A stretch of DNA of 32,890 nt from Alphaproteobacteria bacterium (GCA_023150455.1 JAKLKW010000083.1:1-32890); one strand, 5' to 3'; counted from the stretch's first letter, positions 14,795-23,003 are shown. Numbers and translations are program-made. The notes: generated by a model from the sequence alone, not told the origin.

Positions 14795-16033
14795 TCACGG
14801 CGGCGGCGCCTTGACGAAGCGTTCGAGCACGCCGAGCACCTCGTCGATGTCGGCCGGCGTGTGATCGGCCGAGACCTGGAAGCGGATCGCCTCGTCGCCG
14901 CGCGGCACCACCGGGTAGTTCAAGCCGGTCGCCAGCACGCCGTTCAAGCGCAGGTGCCGGACCAGCGCGGCGGTGCGCGCGGAATCGCGCACCATCAGCG
15001 GAACGATCGGATGCCGGCCTGCGATCGACTCGAGGCCCAGGGACGCGAGGCCGGCAGCGAAGCGCTGCGTCATCGCGCGAAGATGCGCGAGCAGCGCCGC
15101 ACCGCGCGGGCCATCGAGAGCCTCCAGCGCCTTCGCCGCCGCCGCCGCCTCGGCCGGCGTGATCGGGTTGGAATAGACGTAGAAGGGCGAGACCTCGCGC
15201 AGGTAGTCCGTGACGGCGCGGGCGCCGACGACGTAGCCGCCGTTGACGCCGAAGGCCTTGCCCAGCGTGCCGATCAGAAGGTCGGCGGCGGCGCCGCCTT
15301 CATGCTCCTCGGTGCCGCGGCCGGTCGCGCCGAAGGCGCCGACCCCGTGCGAGTCGTCGACCACGACGATGACGTTCTCGGCGAAGGCCGAGTCATACTT
15401 TCGCGCCAGCGCATGGATCGCCGGCAGCGGCGCATGGTCGCCGCGCATGCTGAACACGCCGTCGGTCACCACGATGGCGCGCCGGCAGGCCTTGGCCGCG
15501 GCGGCGAGCGCGCGTTCCAGCTCGCCGAGATCGAGATGCCGGTAGACGTGCCGCTTGGCCGGGCGCGCCAGGCGCACGGCGTTGATGATGCAGTTGTGGT
15601 TGAGCTCGTCGCTGATGACGGCGGTCTCGGCCGTGATCAGCGGCGGCAGCAGGCCCATCACCGTCGCGTAGGCCGAGCTGAAGATCATGGCCGCCTCGCG
15701 CCCGTGGAAGCCGGCCAGGCGGCGCTCGAGATCGACATGCGGCGACCAGGTGCCGCTGATGAAGCGTACGGCGCCGGGGCCCGCGCCGAACCGGCGCACG
15801 GCCGCCTCCTCCGCCTCGATCACCTCGCGCGCGAAGGAGAGACCCAGGTAGTTGTTGGCGTTCATGCGGATGAAGCCCCGCTCGCCCTGGCCCTCGAGCC
15901 GGAAGCGGGGCCCGCGCCCGCCCGCAGGCGGCAGCATCTCCGTGATGACGGTCTCGGCGCCCTTGCGCCGCCCGGACGCCTCCAGCGCGCCGAGATCGGC
16001 AGCCAGTGCCTTCGCGAGCCTATCGTGCGGCAT
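14795..16033 (-). CDS. kbl: 2-amino-3-ketobutyrate CoA ligase (glycine C-acetyltransferase)
   Basis: A 412-residue PLP enzyme of the alpha-oxoamine synthase family. It cleaves 2-amino-3-ketobutyrate with CoA to glycine and acetyl-CoA. Motifs are NANNYLGLS near residue 55, GTWSPHVDLERRLAGFHGREAAMIF, DELNHNCIINAVRLA, VVVDDSHGVGAFGATGRG and the PLP lysine K259 in TLGKAFGVNGGY. The N-terminus is about 15 residues longer than usual. Its start overlaps the stop of the threonine dehydrogenase gene by 14 bases, which shows an operon. Together they convert threonine to glycine, feeding the glycine cleavage genes downstream. Other oxoamine synthases (KAS, BioF) are less likely given the dehydrogenase partner. 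Confidence 0.92.
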   Translation of the reverse strand: MPHDRLAKALAADLGALEASGRRKGAETVITEMLPPAGGRGPRFRLEGQGERGFIRMNANNYLGLSFAREVIEAEEAAVRRFGAGPGAVRFISGTWSPHVDLERRLAGFHGREAAMIFSSAYATVMGLLPPLITAETAVISDELNHNCIINAVRLARPAKRHVYRHLDLGELERALAAAAKACRRAIVVTDGVFSMRGDHAPLPAIHALARKYDSAFAENVIVVVDDSHGVGAFGATGRGTEEHEGGAAADLLIGTLGKAFGVNGGYVVGARAVTDYLREVSPFYVYSNPITPAEAAAAAKALEALDGPRGAALLAHLRAMTQRFAAGLASLGLESIAGRHPIVPLMVRDSARTAALVRHLRLNGVLATGLNYPVVPRGDEAIRFQVSADHTPADIDEVLGVLERFVKAPPP

Positions 16034-17018
16034 CTTGGTCCCTCCCCCGCGCCGCGTCGCCCGGGCCGCCCAAGCGCAGCCTGGGTTGCAGCTCGCGGAT
16101 CATATCCGCGGTCATGGCGGCGATGTCGTAGCGCGGGCGCCAATCCCACTCGGCGCGCGCGGCGCTGTCGTCGATCGATCGCGGCCAGGAATCCGCGATC
16201 GCCTGGCGCAGCGGATCGACCTCGTAGTCGATGGCGAAGGCGGGAATGTGCTTGCGGATCTCGGCCGCGAGCCGCGCGGGGGTGAAGTTCATCGCGGCCA
16301 CGTTGAACGCGTTGCGGTGCTTGAGCCGCCCGGGGTCGGCGGCCATCAGCTCCATGATCGCCCGGATCGCGTCGGGCATGTACATCATGTCGAGCGACGT
16401 ATCGGCGCCCAGGAAGCAGGTGTAGTGCCGGTAGCGGATCGCCTGGTGGAAGATGTGGACGGCGTAGTCGGTCGTGCCGCCGCCCGGCGGCGCGCGGTGC
16501 GAGATGAGCCCGGGCAGGCGCAGGCCGCGGGCGTCGACGCCGAAGCGGTGGGCGTAGTAGTCGCACAGGAGCTCGCCCGCCGCCTTGGTCACGCCGTACA
16601 TCGTGTTCGGGCGCTGGATCGTGTCCTGGGGCGTCCGGTCGCGCGGCGTGGTGGGGCCGAAGGCGCCGATCGAGCTGGGGAAGAAGACGGCGAAGCGATG
16701 CTGGCGCGCGAGCTCGAGCATCTCGTAGAGGCTGCCCATGTTCACGTGCCACGCCGTCTGCGGCTTCTCCTCGGCCACGGCCGACAGCAGCGCCGACAGG
16801 TGATAGACCGCCTCGACCTCGTGGCGGCGGACGATCTCGCGCAGCGCTTGCGGGTCGGTGGTGTCGAGCTGGTCGAACGGCCCCTGCTCGACCGCGGCGC
16901 GCGGCGGCATGCGGATGTCGGTGGCGACGACGCGGTCGGCGCCATAGGCCGCGCGCAGCGCCGGTACCAGCTCGGAGCCGATCTGGCCGAGCGCGCCCGT
17001 CACCAGGATATGCCGCAT
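16020..17018 (-). CDS. L-threonine 3-dehydrogenase, SDR type
   Basis: A 332-residue extended short-chain dehydrogenase. It has the NAD-binding GALGQIGSELVPAL at residues 7-20, DIRMPP after strand 2, the catalytic YGVTKAAGE (YxxxK) near 142-150, and PSSIGAFGP before it. Its pairing with kbl, overlapping by 14 bases, identifies it as the epimerase-like threonine dehydrogenase found in many bacteria and animals, not the zinc-dependent Tdh. It oxidises L-threonine at C3 to 2-amino-3-ketobutyrate with NAD+. The gene follows the WYL-domain gene by 42 bases in the same direction. Confidence 0.9.
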   Translation of the reverse strand: MRHILVTGALGQIGSELVPALRAAYGADRVVATDIRMPPRAAVEQGPFDQLDTTDPQALREIVRRHEVEAVYHLSALLSAVAEEKPQTAWHVNMGSLYEMLELARQHRFAVFFPSSIGAFGPTTPRDRTPQDTIQRPNTMYGVTKAAGELLCDYYAHRFGVDARGLRLPGLISHRAPPGGGTTDYAVHIFHQAIRYRHYTCFLGADTSLDMMYMPDAIRAIMELMAADPGRLKHRNAFNVAAMNFTPARLAAEIRKHIPAFAIDYEVDPLRQAIADSWPRSIDDSAARAEWDWRPRYDIAAMTADMIRELQPRLRLGGPGDAARGRDQDAAR

Positions 17019-17060
17019 CCCGTCCCCCGCTTCCTCGGCCCTGCCGTCACCCGCGGGTCT

Positions 17061-17348
17061 TCAGACCTCGCAATAGGTGACCTCGAGACAGGGATCGTTG
17101 CGCATATAGCCGTCCTGCGGACGGGCGAAGGTCTGATCGAGCAGGCGCAGATCGGCGATCTCCTCGACCCGGAACAGCTTCCAGCCGCGCTCCCGCGACG
17201 GGCTGAAGCCCGAGACCTGGTAGGCGCGCAGCAGCTCGTGCGTCTCGCAGGCGCCATAGGCGTATGGCTCCACCACGCGCACGCCGCCGCCGTAGGAAAA
17301 CTCGATGTGCCGGCGCTTGCGGATGGCGGTGCAGATTTCCTGTCGCAT
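17061..17348 (-). CDS. Small WYL-domain protein
   Basis: A 95-residue protein consisting of little more than a WYL-type Sm-like domain. It reads RRHIEFSYGGGVRVVEPYAYG, then ELLRAYQVSGFS, GWKLFRVEEIADLRLLDQTF and ends RNDPCLEVTYCEV. WYL domains bind ligands or nucleic acid and usually sit at the C-terminus of HTH regulators; no HTH is present, so it is a stand-alone form of unknown role. A GGGGGACCC ribosome binding site precedes ATG 17348. It lies between the PEBP and threonine dehydrogenase genes, with gaps of 16 and 42 bases, so it is probably in the same transcript. Confidence 0.75.
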   Translation of the reverse strand: MRQEICTAIRKRRHIEFSYGGGVRVVEPYAYGACETHELLRAYQVSGFSPSRERGWKLFRVEEIADLRLLDQTFARPQDGYMRNDPCLEVTYCEV

Positions 17349-17364
17349 GGGTCCCCCGTGGACG

Positions 17365-17826
17365 TCAGCGCGCGTAAACGCCGATCAGCGTGGCATGGTC
17401 GAGGGCATTGGCCTTGGCCGCCCGTTCGACGTCGCGGCAACGCGGCTTGCCGGACAGCGGCAGCCGGTCGACCTTGAGCGCATAGACCGTGAACGCGTAG
17501 CGATGCGTCCCGTGGCCACGCGGCGGGCAAGGCCCGCCATAGCCCGCGCGGCCGAAATCGTTGGTCGCGTCGCGCATGACGCCGCCCTGCCCGGGCGAAT
17601 GGTCCTCCGGCAGCGCGGTCATGTCGGCGGGAATGTCGTAGACGGCCCAGTGGTACCAGGTCCCGGCCGGCGCGTCGGGATCGGCGCAGACCAGGGCAAA
17701 GCTGCGCGTTGCCGGCGGCGCCGCCGACCATGACAGCGGCGGCGACAGGTCGGCGCCGTCGCAGGTGTATTTCACCGGGACCTTGGCACCCCCGGGGAAT
17801 GCGGTCGATGACAACTTCATGGCCAT
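17365..17826 (-). CDS. YbhB/YbcL-type PEBP family protein
   Basis: A 153-residue cytoplasmic member of the phosphatidylethanolamine-binding protein family. Signatures are FALVCADPDAPAGTWYHWAVYDIP at about residues 42-65, GGPCPPRGHGTHRY near 96-109 and FTVYALKVD. Bacterial YbhB-like proteins are small ligand-binding proteins with no settled function. ATG 17826 has GGAG eight bases upstream; ATG 17820 is an internal alternative. An FNR-like box with a TATCCT -10 sits directly upstream, so this is likely the first gene of the run that continues into the threonine/glycine genes. Confidence 0.9.
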   Translation of the reverse strand: MAMKLSSTAFPGGAKVPVKYTCDGADLSPPLSWSAAPPATRSFALVCADPDAPAGTWYHWAVYDIPADMTALPEDHSPGQGGVMRDATNDFGRAGYGGPCPPRGHGTHRYAFTVYALKVDRLPLSGKPRCRDVERAAKANALDHATLIGVYAR

Positions 17827-17850
17827 GGCGCTCGCTCCATCGTCGCGCGC

Positions 17851-17891
17851 AGGATAGGCGCCCGGCGGAGCCCGGCGTTGATCTGCGTCAA
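17851..17891 (-). promoter_or_regulatory. FNR/FixK-like box and -10 for the PEBP operon
   Basis: TTGATCTGCGTCAA lies at 17878-17891, with TATCCT on the minus strand at 17851-17856. The box centre is about 40-41 bases before the predicted start near 17844. It is one of a back-to-back pair with the BON promoter. Confidence 0.65.
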
Positions 17892-17903
17892 GAGCCGCGG
17901 AGC

Positions 17904-17944
17904 TTGATCCGGATCATTTCCGGGCCCGGTCCGGCGCCTATCCT
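17904..17944 (+). promoter_or_regulatory. FNR/FixK-like box and -10 for the BON gene
   Basis: TTGATCCGGATCAT lies at 17904-17917, with TATCCT at 17939-17944. The box centre is about 40-41 bases before the predicted start near 17951. It mirrors the leftward PEBP promoter, with the same -10 hexamer and spacing. Confidence 0.65.
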
Positions 17945-18006
17945 TAACAACGCGGATCGAGCCCCGCCGCTCCGTGCGGGCGGGCGACCGCACGGGGAAT
18001 GCCGCC

Positions 18007-18729
18007 ATGAACGAGACGCGTGATGTGCTCGAATCGGTGCGCAAGGCGTTGCGCAGCGAAGACCGGGTCAAGATCGATCAGCACCCGCTGCATCTCGCCT
18101 TCGCCGCCGGCGACCTGACCATGGAGGGCGAGGCGCCCGACATCGCCGCCAAGAAGCTGGCGCTCGAGCGCGCCGCCGCGGTCGCGGGCGTCGACCACAT
18201 CGTCGACCGGATCCGCGTCGCGCCGGCCGAGCGGATGGGCGACAAGCAGATCCGCGACCACGTGCGCAACGCGCTGGTGCAGGAGCCCGCCTTCGCCGAG
18301 ATCGGCCTGCGCGTCCATGTGAAAGGCGCCTGGGAGACGGTGCGCGACCCCGCGGGCCGGCGCGGCACGATCGACGTGCGCGTCGAGGACGGCGTGGTCA
18401 CGCTGGCCGGCGACGTGCCGGGTCTTGCCCACAAGCGCCTCGCCGGCGTGCTTGCCTGGTGGGTGCCGGGCAGCCGCGACGTCGTGAACGGGCTGGCCGT
18501 GACCCCGCCCGAGGCGGACAACGACGAGGAGATCGCCGACGCGGTCCGGCTGGTGCTGGAGAAGGACCCCTTCGTCGACGCGAGCCAGATCCGCGTCAGC
18601 GTGCGCCACGCCGTCGTCACGCTGGACGGCTTGGTGCCCGGCCCGGCCCATCGCGAGATGGCCGAGTTCGACGCCTGGTACGTCTTCGCCGTCGACAAGG
18701 TGGTGAACCGGATCGCCGTCAGGCCGTGA
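18007..18729 (+). CDS. Triple-BON-domain protein
   Basis: A 240-residue protein made of three BON-like modules (about residues 1-75, 76-160 and 165-240). Each has a helix plus strands ending in a VVTL..G.V pattern such as GVVTLAGDVPGLAHKRL and AVVTLDGLVPGPAHREM. BON domains are thought to bind phospholipid membranes, as in OsmY. There is no signal peptide, so unlike OsmY it may act in the cytoplasm. ATG 18007 is preceded by GGGGAA; a GTG/ATG frame from 17974 is less likely. It is driven by an FNR-like promoter and converges with the cheR-like gene, overlapping it by 11 bases. Confidence 0.85.
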   Translation: MNETRDVLESVRKALRSEDRVKIDQHPLHLAFAAGDLTMEGEAPDIAAKKLALERAAAVAGVDHIVDRIRVAPAERMGDKQIRDHVRNALVQEPAFAEIGLRVHVKGAWETVRDPAGRRGTIDVRVEDGVVTLAGDVPGLAHKRLAGVLAWWVPGSRDVVNGLAVTPPEADNDEEIADAVRLVLEKDPFVDASQIRVSVRHAVVTLDGLVPGPAHREMAEFDAWYVFAVDKVVNRIAVRP

Positions 18730-19552
18730 CGGCGCCGGGCTCCGCCAGCCGGAAGATCTGCGGCGCGCCTTCGAGCTGAACCAGGCGCGGCCCGCCGTCC
18801 GGCGGCAGGCGCTCGTGCGTACCGATCACCAGCCAGCCGCCGGGCGCAAGCCGATCGACGAGTAGAGCCAGTGCCGCCCGCTGCTGCGCCGGCGCGAAAT
18901 AGGTGAAGGCGAGGTAGCGGCACAGCACCAGGTCGAACGGTCCCTCCGGCGTTTCCTCGCGCACGTCCTGGCGCAGGAAGACCATGCCTTCGCGATGCCG
19001 TTCCCGCACGCGGAAGCCGGCTTCGGTGCGCTCGAACGCCGCGGCGACGAACGATGCCGGCAGCTCGCGCAGGCTCGCCGCCTCGAAGCAGCCCGCCTCC
19101 GCCCGCGCGAGGACGGGGGCGTCGACGTCGGTCGCGACGACCGTCAGCGCGACGTCGGGCGCCGCCTCGAGGTCCCACAGGATCCTGACCGTATAGGGCT
19201 CCTCGCCCGAGGCGCAGCCGGCGGACCAGCAGCGCGCCGGGCGGCCCTCGCGCCGGGCGCGCGCGGCGATCGCGGGCAGGACGCGCCGCCGCAGCGCCTC
19301 GAACACCGCGCGGTCGCGGAAGAAGCGCGAGATCGTGACGTGGCAGCAGTCGTCCAGCACGCGCCATTCCCGAGGATCGGCCTCGAGCCGCGCCCGGTAG
19401 GCGGCAAGCCCGTCGAGGCCGAGCGCGCCCGCGCGGCGCCGCAGGCGCTTGCAGACCTGGCCGCGCACCTTGCGGTAGCCATCCCACCTGAGCCCGAGGC
19501 GCGGCAGCGCCCATTGCAGCAGCTCGACGCAGTCGGTATCGGCCTTGCCCAT
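18719..19552 (-). CDS. CheR-type protein methyltransferase
   Basis: A 277-residue SAM-dependent methyltransferase of the CheR type. The N-terminal helical part contains VRGQVCKRLRRR. ISRFFRD follows at about 92-98 (the family's TxFFR motif), then CWSAGCASGEEPYT near 129-142 (SAM binding), VVATDVDAPVLARA and FDLVLCRYLAFTYF. CheR methylates glutamates of chemoreceptors, but no chemotaxis genes are nearby. Here it follows rtcA by two bases, so the two are translationally linked. It may methylate something else. A TPR domain, common in CheR fusions, is absent. Confidence 0.85.
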   Translation of the reverse strand: MGKADTDCVELLQWALPRLGLRWDGYRKVRGQVCKRLRRRAGALGLDGLAAYRARLEADPREWRVLDDCCHVTISRFFRDRAVFEALRRRVLPAIAARARREGRPARCWSAGCASGEEPYTVRILWDLEAAPDVALTVVATDVDAPVLARAEAGCFEAASLRELPASFVAAAFERTEAGFRVRERHREGMVFLRQDVREETPEGPFDLVLCRYLAFTYFAPAQQRAALALLVDRLAPGGWLVIGTHERLPPDGGPRLVQLEGAPQIFRLAEPGAVTA

Positions 19553-19554
19553 GA

Positions 19555-20640
19555 CTATGCGTCGGCGCCGCACGGGCTGATCGTCACATGGCCGGGTGCG
19601 GCGGGCGCGCCGGCGATGGTCGCGCGCGCCGCGCCGAACTGCTCGACCAGCCAGCAATTCGTCGTCAGGTGCCGCGTGACGCGCTCGACGGAATAGGACG
19701 AGGTGCCCGATGCCAGCGCAGCGGGCAGCACGAGCTGGTCGGCCAGGTGCGCGTCGACGGCGGCGGCGGACCGGTGGAAGGCGAGAAAGCCGTCGATCGC
19801 CTCCTCTGCGACGGCTTCGGCCGGCAGGCCGCGCCGGCCGATCGCACCGAACCCGGCGCGCGCGCCGGCGTACCCGGCCGCGAGGAAGATGCCCGCGCCG
19901 GGCCCCGGTGCATCCACCACTTCGGCCGCGATGTCGGCTTCGATGCCATGAACGCGCAGCATCGACGACGCATGCCCCGCCATGCGCGCCGCGATCGTCT
20001 CGGGCAGATTCGCCACGACGGCGCGCCCCCACAGCCGGCCGAGCGGACCACGCTCCCGACGGTCGATGGGTCGCAGCGTGCGGCCCTTCCCCTCGATCCG
20101 GATCCGCACCTCGCCGCCGCCGCGCGGATACCAGCCCCAGCCATCGAGCTCGAGCGCCGCCGCCACGCCCATTTCCGCCAGCGCCGGCAGCCACACGTCG
20201 CGCGCGTAGTCCGCGCTCGGGCTCCACGGCACGTGCGTGCCGCCGCGGATCGCGATGCGCGACGGCCCCGCCGCCATCGCCAGCGGCAGCAGCACGGTGT
20301 GCAGCACCAGGATGGCCGACCCGGCGCTGCCGCCGGCGCGCGCCTCGGCGACGTCGAACACATGGTCGCCGGCCTCGACCGGCTTGCGCGGCGCGAAACG
20401 GAGGCGGGGCGAGCCCAGCGCGTCGCCTTCCAGCGCGGCGTCGCACAGGGCGGCGGCGGCGCGGATCGCGGTCAGGTGCTGCGCCGCGAGGCCGGGCTTG
20501 GGCCGGCCGGCGCGGATGTCGACGATCTCGACCGCGCGGCCGCCGAGCGCGGCGAGCGCCAGCGCCGTGCGCAGGATCTGCCCGCCGCCCTCGCCATGGC
20601 TGCCGTCGATCCGCAGGGGTTGCCCCGATGCCCGCGCCAT
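19555..20640 (-). CDS. rtcA: RNA 3'-terminal phosphate cyclase
   Basis: A 361-residue RtcA-family enzyme that converts RNA 3'-phosphates to 2',3'-cyclic phosphates using ATP through an enzyme-AMP intermediate. Motifs are RIDGSHGEGGGQILRTALALA at residues 10-30, PKPGLAAQHLTA, GSAGSAILVLHTVLLPL, WGWYPRGGGEV and DAHLADQLVLP with the AMP-accepting histidine H298. No rtcB or sigma-54 rtcR regulator is in the window, and no obvious sigma-54 promoter is seen upstream. It starts 135 bases from the divergent metallophosphoesterase gene and forms a two-gene unit with the cheR-like gene. Confidence 0.93.
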   Translation of the reverse strand: MARASGQPLRIDGSHGEGGGQILRTALALAALGGRAVEIVDIRAGRPKPGLAAQHLTAIRAAAALCDAALEGDALGSPRLRFAPRKPVEAGDHVFDVAEARAGGSAGSAILVLHTVLLPLAMAAGPSRIAIRGGTHVPWSPSADYARDVWLPALAEMGVAAALELDGWGWYPRGGGEVRIRIEGKGRTLRPIDRRERGPLGRLWGRAVVANLPETIAARMAGHASSMLRVHGIEADIAAEVVDAPGPGAGIFLAAGYAGARAGFGAIGRRGLPAEAVAEEAIDGFLAFHRSAAAVDAHLADQLVLPAALASGTSSYSVERVTRHLTTNCWLVEQFGAARATIAGAPAAPGHVTISPCGADA

Positions 20641-20775
20641 GGAAGCCGATCAAATCCCCAATCCCGCGCGGCAACAACCCGGCGCGGCCGAATTTGACCG
20701 GGCAGTCGCCGCGTTCCATGCTCGCGCATCCCGAAGGATACCGCCGGATGCGGCGATGACACTGGCGCGGCGGGC

Positions 20776-21714
20776 ATGAACGATTCTGTCCTGAACAGGC
20801 TGGAGCGACGGCTGGGGCGGGTGCACGCGAAGCAGCGCCTGGGAATCGAGACCGATCACGAGGCGCAGATCTTCGGCCAGGGCCTCAACTTCTTCCATAT
20901 CGAGAACTGGTATTCGGTCCATTCGGTGATCCGCACCATGCTGCGCCTCAGCGGCCTGTACAACCGCGGGCGCAGGAACGCCGCCGAGGTCCAGGTCAAG
21001 CACCACCATATCGGGCTGAAGGCGCTGCCGCGACGGTTCGACGGGTTCACGCTTCTCCATATCAGCGACATGCACGTGGACATGAACGATGGGGCGATGC
21101 GGCGCCTGACCGAGCTGCTGCCCCGGCTTCGTTACGACCTATGCGTGCTGACCGGCGACTATCGCGGCGCCACGTTCGGGCCGTTCGATGCCACGCTCGA
21201 AGGCCTCGCGCGCATACGCGCGCGCATCGAGGTCCCGGTCTACGGCGTGCTGGGCAATCACGACACGATCCGCATGGTGCCCGGGCTCGAGGACATGGGC
21301 ATCCGCATGCTGCTCAACGAGTGCGAGGCGATCCGGCGCGGGAACGAGACGATCTACCTGGCCGGCATCGACGACGCGCATTATTTCCGGGTCGACAACA
21401 TCGAGAAGGCCGCGTCCGACATCCCGGAGGACGGCTGCTCGATCCTGTTGTCGCACACGCCCGAGATCTACCGCCAGGCCGCCCATGCCGGCTTCGACGT
21501 GCTGCTCAGCGGCCATACGCATGGCGGGCAGATCTGCCTGCCCGGCTCGATCCCGATCACGCTCGACTCCAGGCTGCCGCGGCGCTACGGCTCGGGTCCG
21601 TGGCAATACCACGCCATGACAGGCTACACCTCGGTCGGCGTCGGCTCCTCGATCATCGCGGTCAGGATCAACAGCCTGCCGGAGATCACGCTGCACCGGC
21701 TGCATTGCGCCTGA
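20776..21714 (+). CDS. Calcineurin-like metallophosphoesterase
   Basis: A 312-residue phosphoesterase. Metal-binding motifs are in order: HISDMHVD (D98, H100), LTGDYRG near 125-131, VLGNHDT near 156-162, LLSHTPEIY near 222-230 and LLSGHTHGGQ near 243-252. The GHTHGGQICLPG end is typical of YkuE-type enzymes, but an N-terminal membrane segment is not obvious. An N-terminal extension of about 85 residues precedes the catalytic domain. The substrate may be a lipid such as UDP-diacylglucosamine or another phosphodiester; this cannot be told from sequence. It converges with the CarS-like gene across a shared hairpin. Confidence 0.88.
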   Translation: MNDSVLNRLERRLGRVHAKQRLGIETDHEAQIFGQGLNFFHIENWYSVHSVIRTMLRLSGLYNRGRRNAAEVQVKHHHIGLKALPRRFDGFTLLHISDMHVDMNDGAMRRLTELLPRLRYDLCVLTGDYRGATFGPFDATLEGLARIRARIEVPVYGVLGNHDTIRMVPGLEDMGIRMLLNECEAIRRGNETIYLAGIDDAHYFRVDNIEKAASDIPEDGCSILLSHTPEIYRQAAHAGFDVLLSGHTHGGQICLPGSIPITLDSRLPRRYGSGPWQYHAMTGYTSVGVGSSIIAVRINSLPEITLHRLHCA

Positions 21715-21732
21715 CCGCGCGCTTGCGGTCAG
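21711..21732. terminator. Bidirectional hairpin between convergent genes
   Basis: A perfect 8-bp stem, CTGACCGC (21711-21718) and GCGGTCAG (21725-21732), with a six-base loop. It overlaps the stop codons of both the metallophosphoesterase gene (21712-21714) and the CarS-like gene (21731-21729). There is no long T-run, so termination strength is uncertain. Confidence 0.5.
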
Positions 21733-22217
21733 TACGGGCGGTCGCGGATGTGCAGCTTGAACAGCAGGCGCGACAGCAGCAGCTCGCCGACCAGGAAGAT
21801 CGCGGTGCCCGCCGCGATGTCGAGCGCGGTGAGCGCGAAGGCCTCGCGGCAGGCCAGCAGCGGCAACAGCGATTCCGGGATCTGGTCGAGGCCGATCGCC
21901 TGGCTGCTCGACTGGAGGCCGAGGCGGCGCTTGACGAAGCTCGAGAGCAGGTCCCCGGCCATGGCGGCAAGCGCGACCGTGAGCCCGGTCGCGGCGGTCG
22001 CGCCGAACAGCGGCGCCAGGAGCGAGGTGGCCACGATCGCCGCCGCGATGCCGCGCAGGGTCTTCGACGCGCCGAACAGCGGCCGCCCGTCGACAAACCG
22101 GAGATTGCCGTCGAGCGGCCAGGCCAGGCGTGGCCCAAGGACCCGCTTGGCGATGACGGGCGCGCCGTTGGCCAGCGAGATCAGCACCAGGAGCTGCAGG
22201 AGAGGCAGGTACTGCAT
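21729..22217 (-). CDS. CarS-like (CDP-archaeol synthase family) membrane enzyme
   Basis: A 162-residue polytopic membrane protein with about four or five hydrophobic helices. It has DGRPLFGASKTLRG at about residues 42-55, and GDLLSSFVKRRLGLQSSSQA followed by DQIPESLLP near 88-116. These match the CTP-binding signature of the CdsA/CarS cytidylyltransferase family. Archaeal CarS makes CDP-archaeol; bacterial homologues of unknown substrate exist. It is expected to activate some membrane lipid with CTP. It follows phoU on the minus strand after 78 bases. The family is fairly sure; the substrate is not. Confidence 0.75.
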   Translation of the reverse strand: MQYLPLLQLLVLISLANGAPVIAKRVLGPRLAWPLDGNLRFVDGRPLFGASKTLRGIAAAIVATSLLAPLFGATAATGLTVALAAMAGDLLSSFVKRRLGLQSSSQAIGLDQIPESLLPLLACREAFALTALDIAAGTAIFLVGELLLSRLLFKLHIRDRPY

Positions 22218-22295
22218 GCCGGAGCGGCTCCCGGGCGGCGGCCTCGAGCGTCGCGGTCGATGCGGTCGGGCGCGTGGCCTGCTGCCGCGTCTCGA

Positions 22296-23003
22296 TCAAC
22301 GGGCCGCCGGCGCGCCGATCGACTTCGTCGTGTCCGCCTTCGGCCGTTCGACCTCGTCGCGGGCGCCGCTGATCAGGAAGCGCACCCGCTCGGCGATGTT
22401 GGTCGCGCGGTCGCCGATCCGCTCGATATCGCGCGCCATGAACAGCGTCTGGATGGTCGCCGACACCCGGCGCGGATCCTCCATCATGTGGGTGAGCAGC
22501 TCGCGGAACAGGCTGCTGTACATCTCGTCGAGCTCGCGGTCGCGATTCCACACCGCGTCGGCCAGCGCCGCGTCCGCGGTCGCATAGGCGCGCATGATGT
22601 CCTCGACCATGGTGCACGCGAAGCGAGCGAGCCCTGTAAGCGAGCGGGCCGGCTCGGCCTGGGTGCCGCTGACGCTGATGAGACGTTCGGCGATGTTCTC
22701 GGCGTGATCGCAGATGCGTTCCAGCTCGTTCGCGATGCGCAGCGCGGCCAGGGCCTGGCGCAGGTCCGCCGCCATGGGCTGTCGCAGCGCCAGGATGCGG
22801 ATGGTGAGACCCTCGATCTCGTGCTCGAGGTGATCGGCCCGGGGCTCGCGCTCGATCACGCGCGCGGCGATATCGGCGTCGAAGCGCTCCGTCGCCGCGA
22901 CGATTCCGGCGAGCTGATCGACCGCGAGCGCTCCCATCTCGGCCACCATGCCCTTGAGGCTAGCGAGCTCCTTGTCGAAGGACTTCACGACATGATCGGT
23001 CAT
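22296..23003 (-). CDS. phoU: PhoU-family phosphate signalling regulator
   Basis: A 235-residue two-repeat PhoU protein. Repeat one has MVAEMGALAVDQL...ALRQPMAADLRQALAALRIANELERICDHAENIAER; repeat two has LFRELLTHMMEDPRRVSATIQTLFMARDIERIGDRATNIAERV. The E/DRIxDHxxNIAE metal-binding signatures are present in both. PhoU restrains PhoR/PstSCAB phosphate sensing. The usual pst genes are not adjacent, so it stands apart from its normal operon. ATG 23003 is chosen because the family begins MTDHVVKSFDKEL; longer frames run into the promoter. An FNR-like box precedes it. Confidence 0.92.
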   Translation of the reverse strand: MTDHVVKSFDKELASLKGMVAEMGALAVDQLAGIVAATERFDADIAARVIEREPRADHLEHEIEGLTIRILALRQPMAADLRQALAALRIANELERICDHAENIAERLISVSGTQAEPARSLTGLARFACTMVEDIMRAYATADAALADAVWNRDRELDEMYSSLFRELLTHMMEDPRRVSATIQTLFMARDIERIGDRATNIAERVRFLISGARDEVERPKADTTKSIGAPAAR

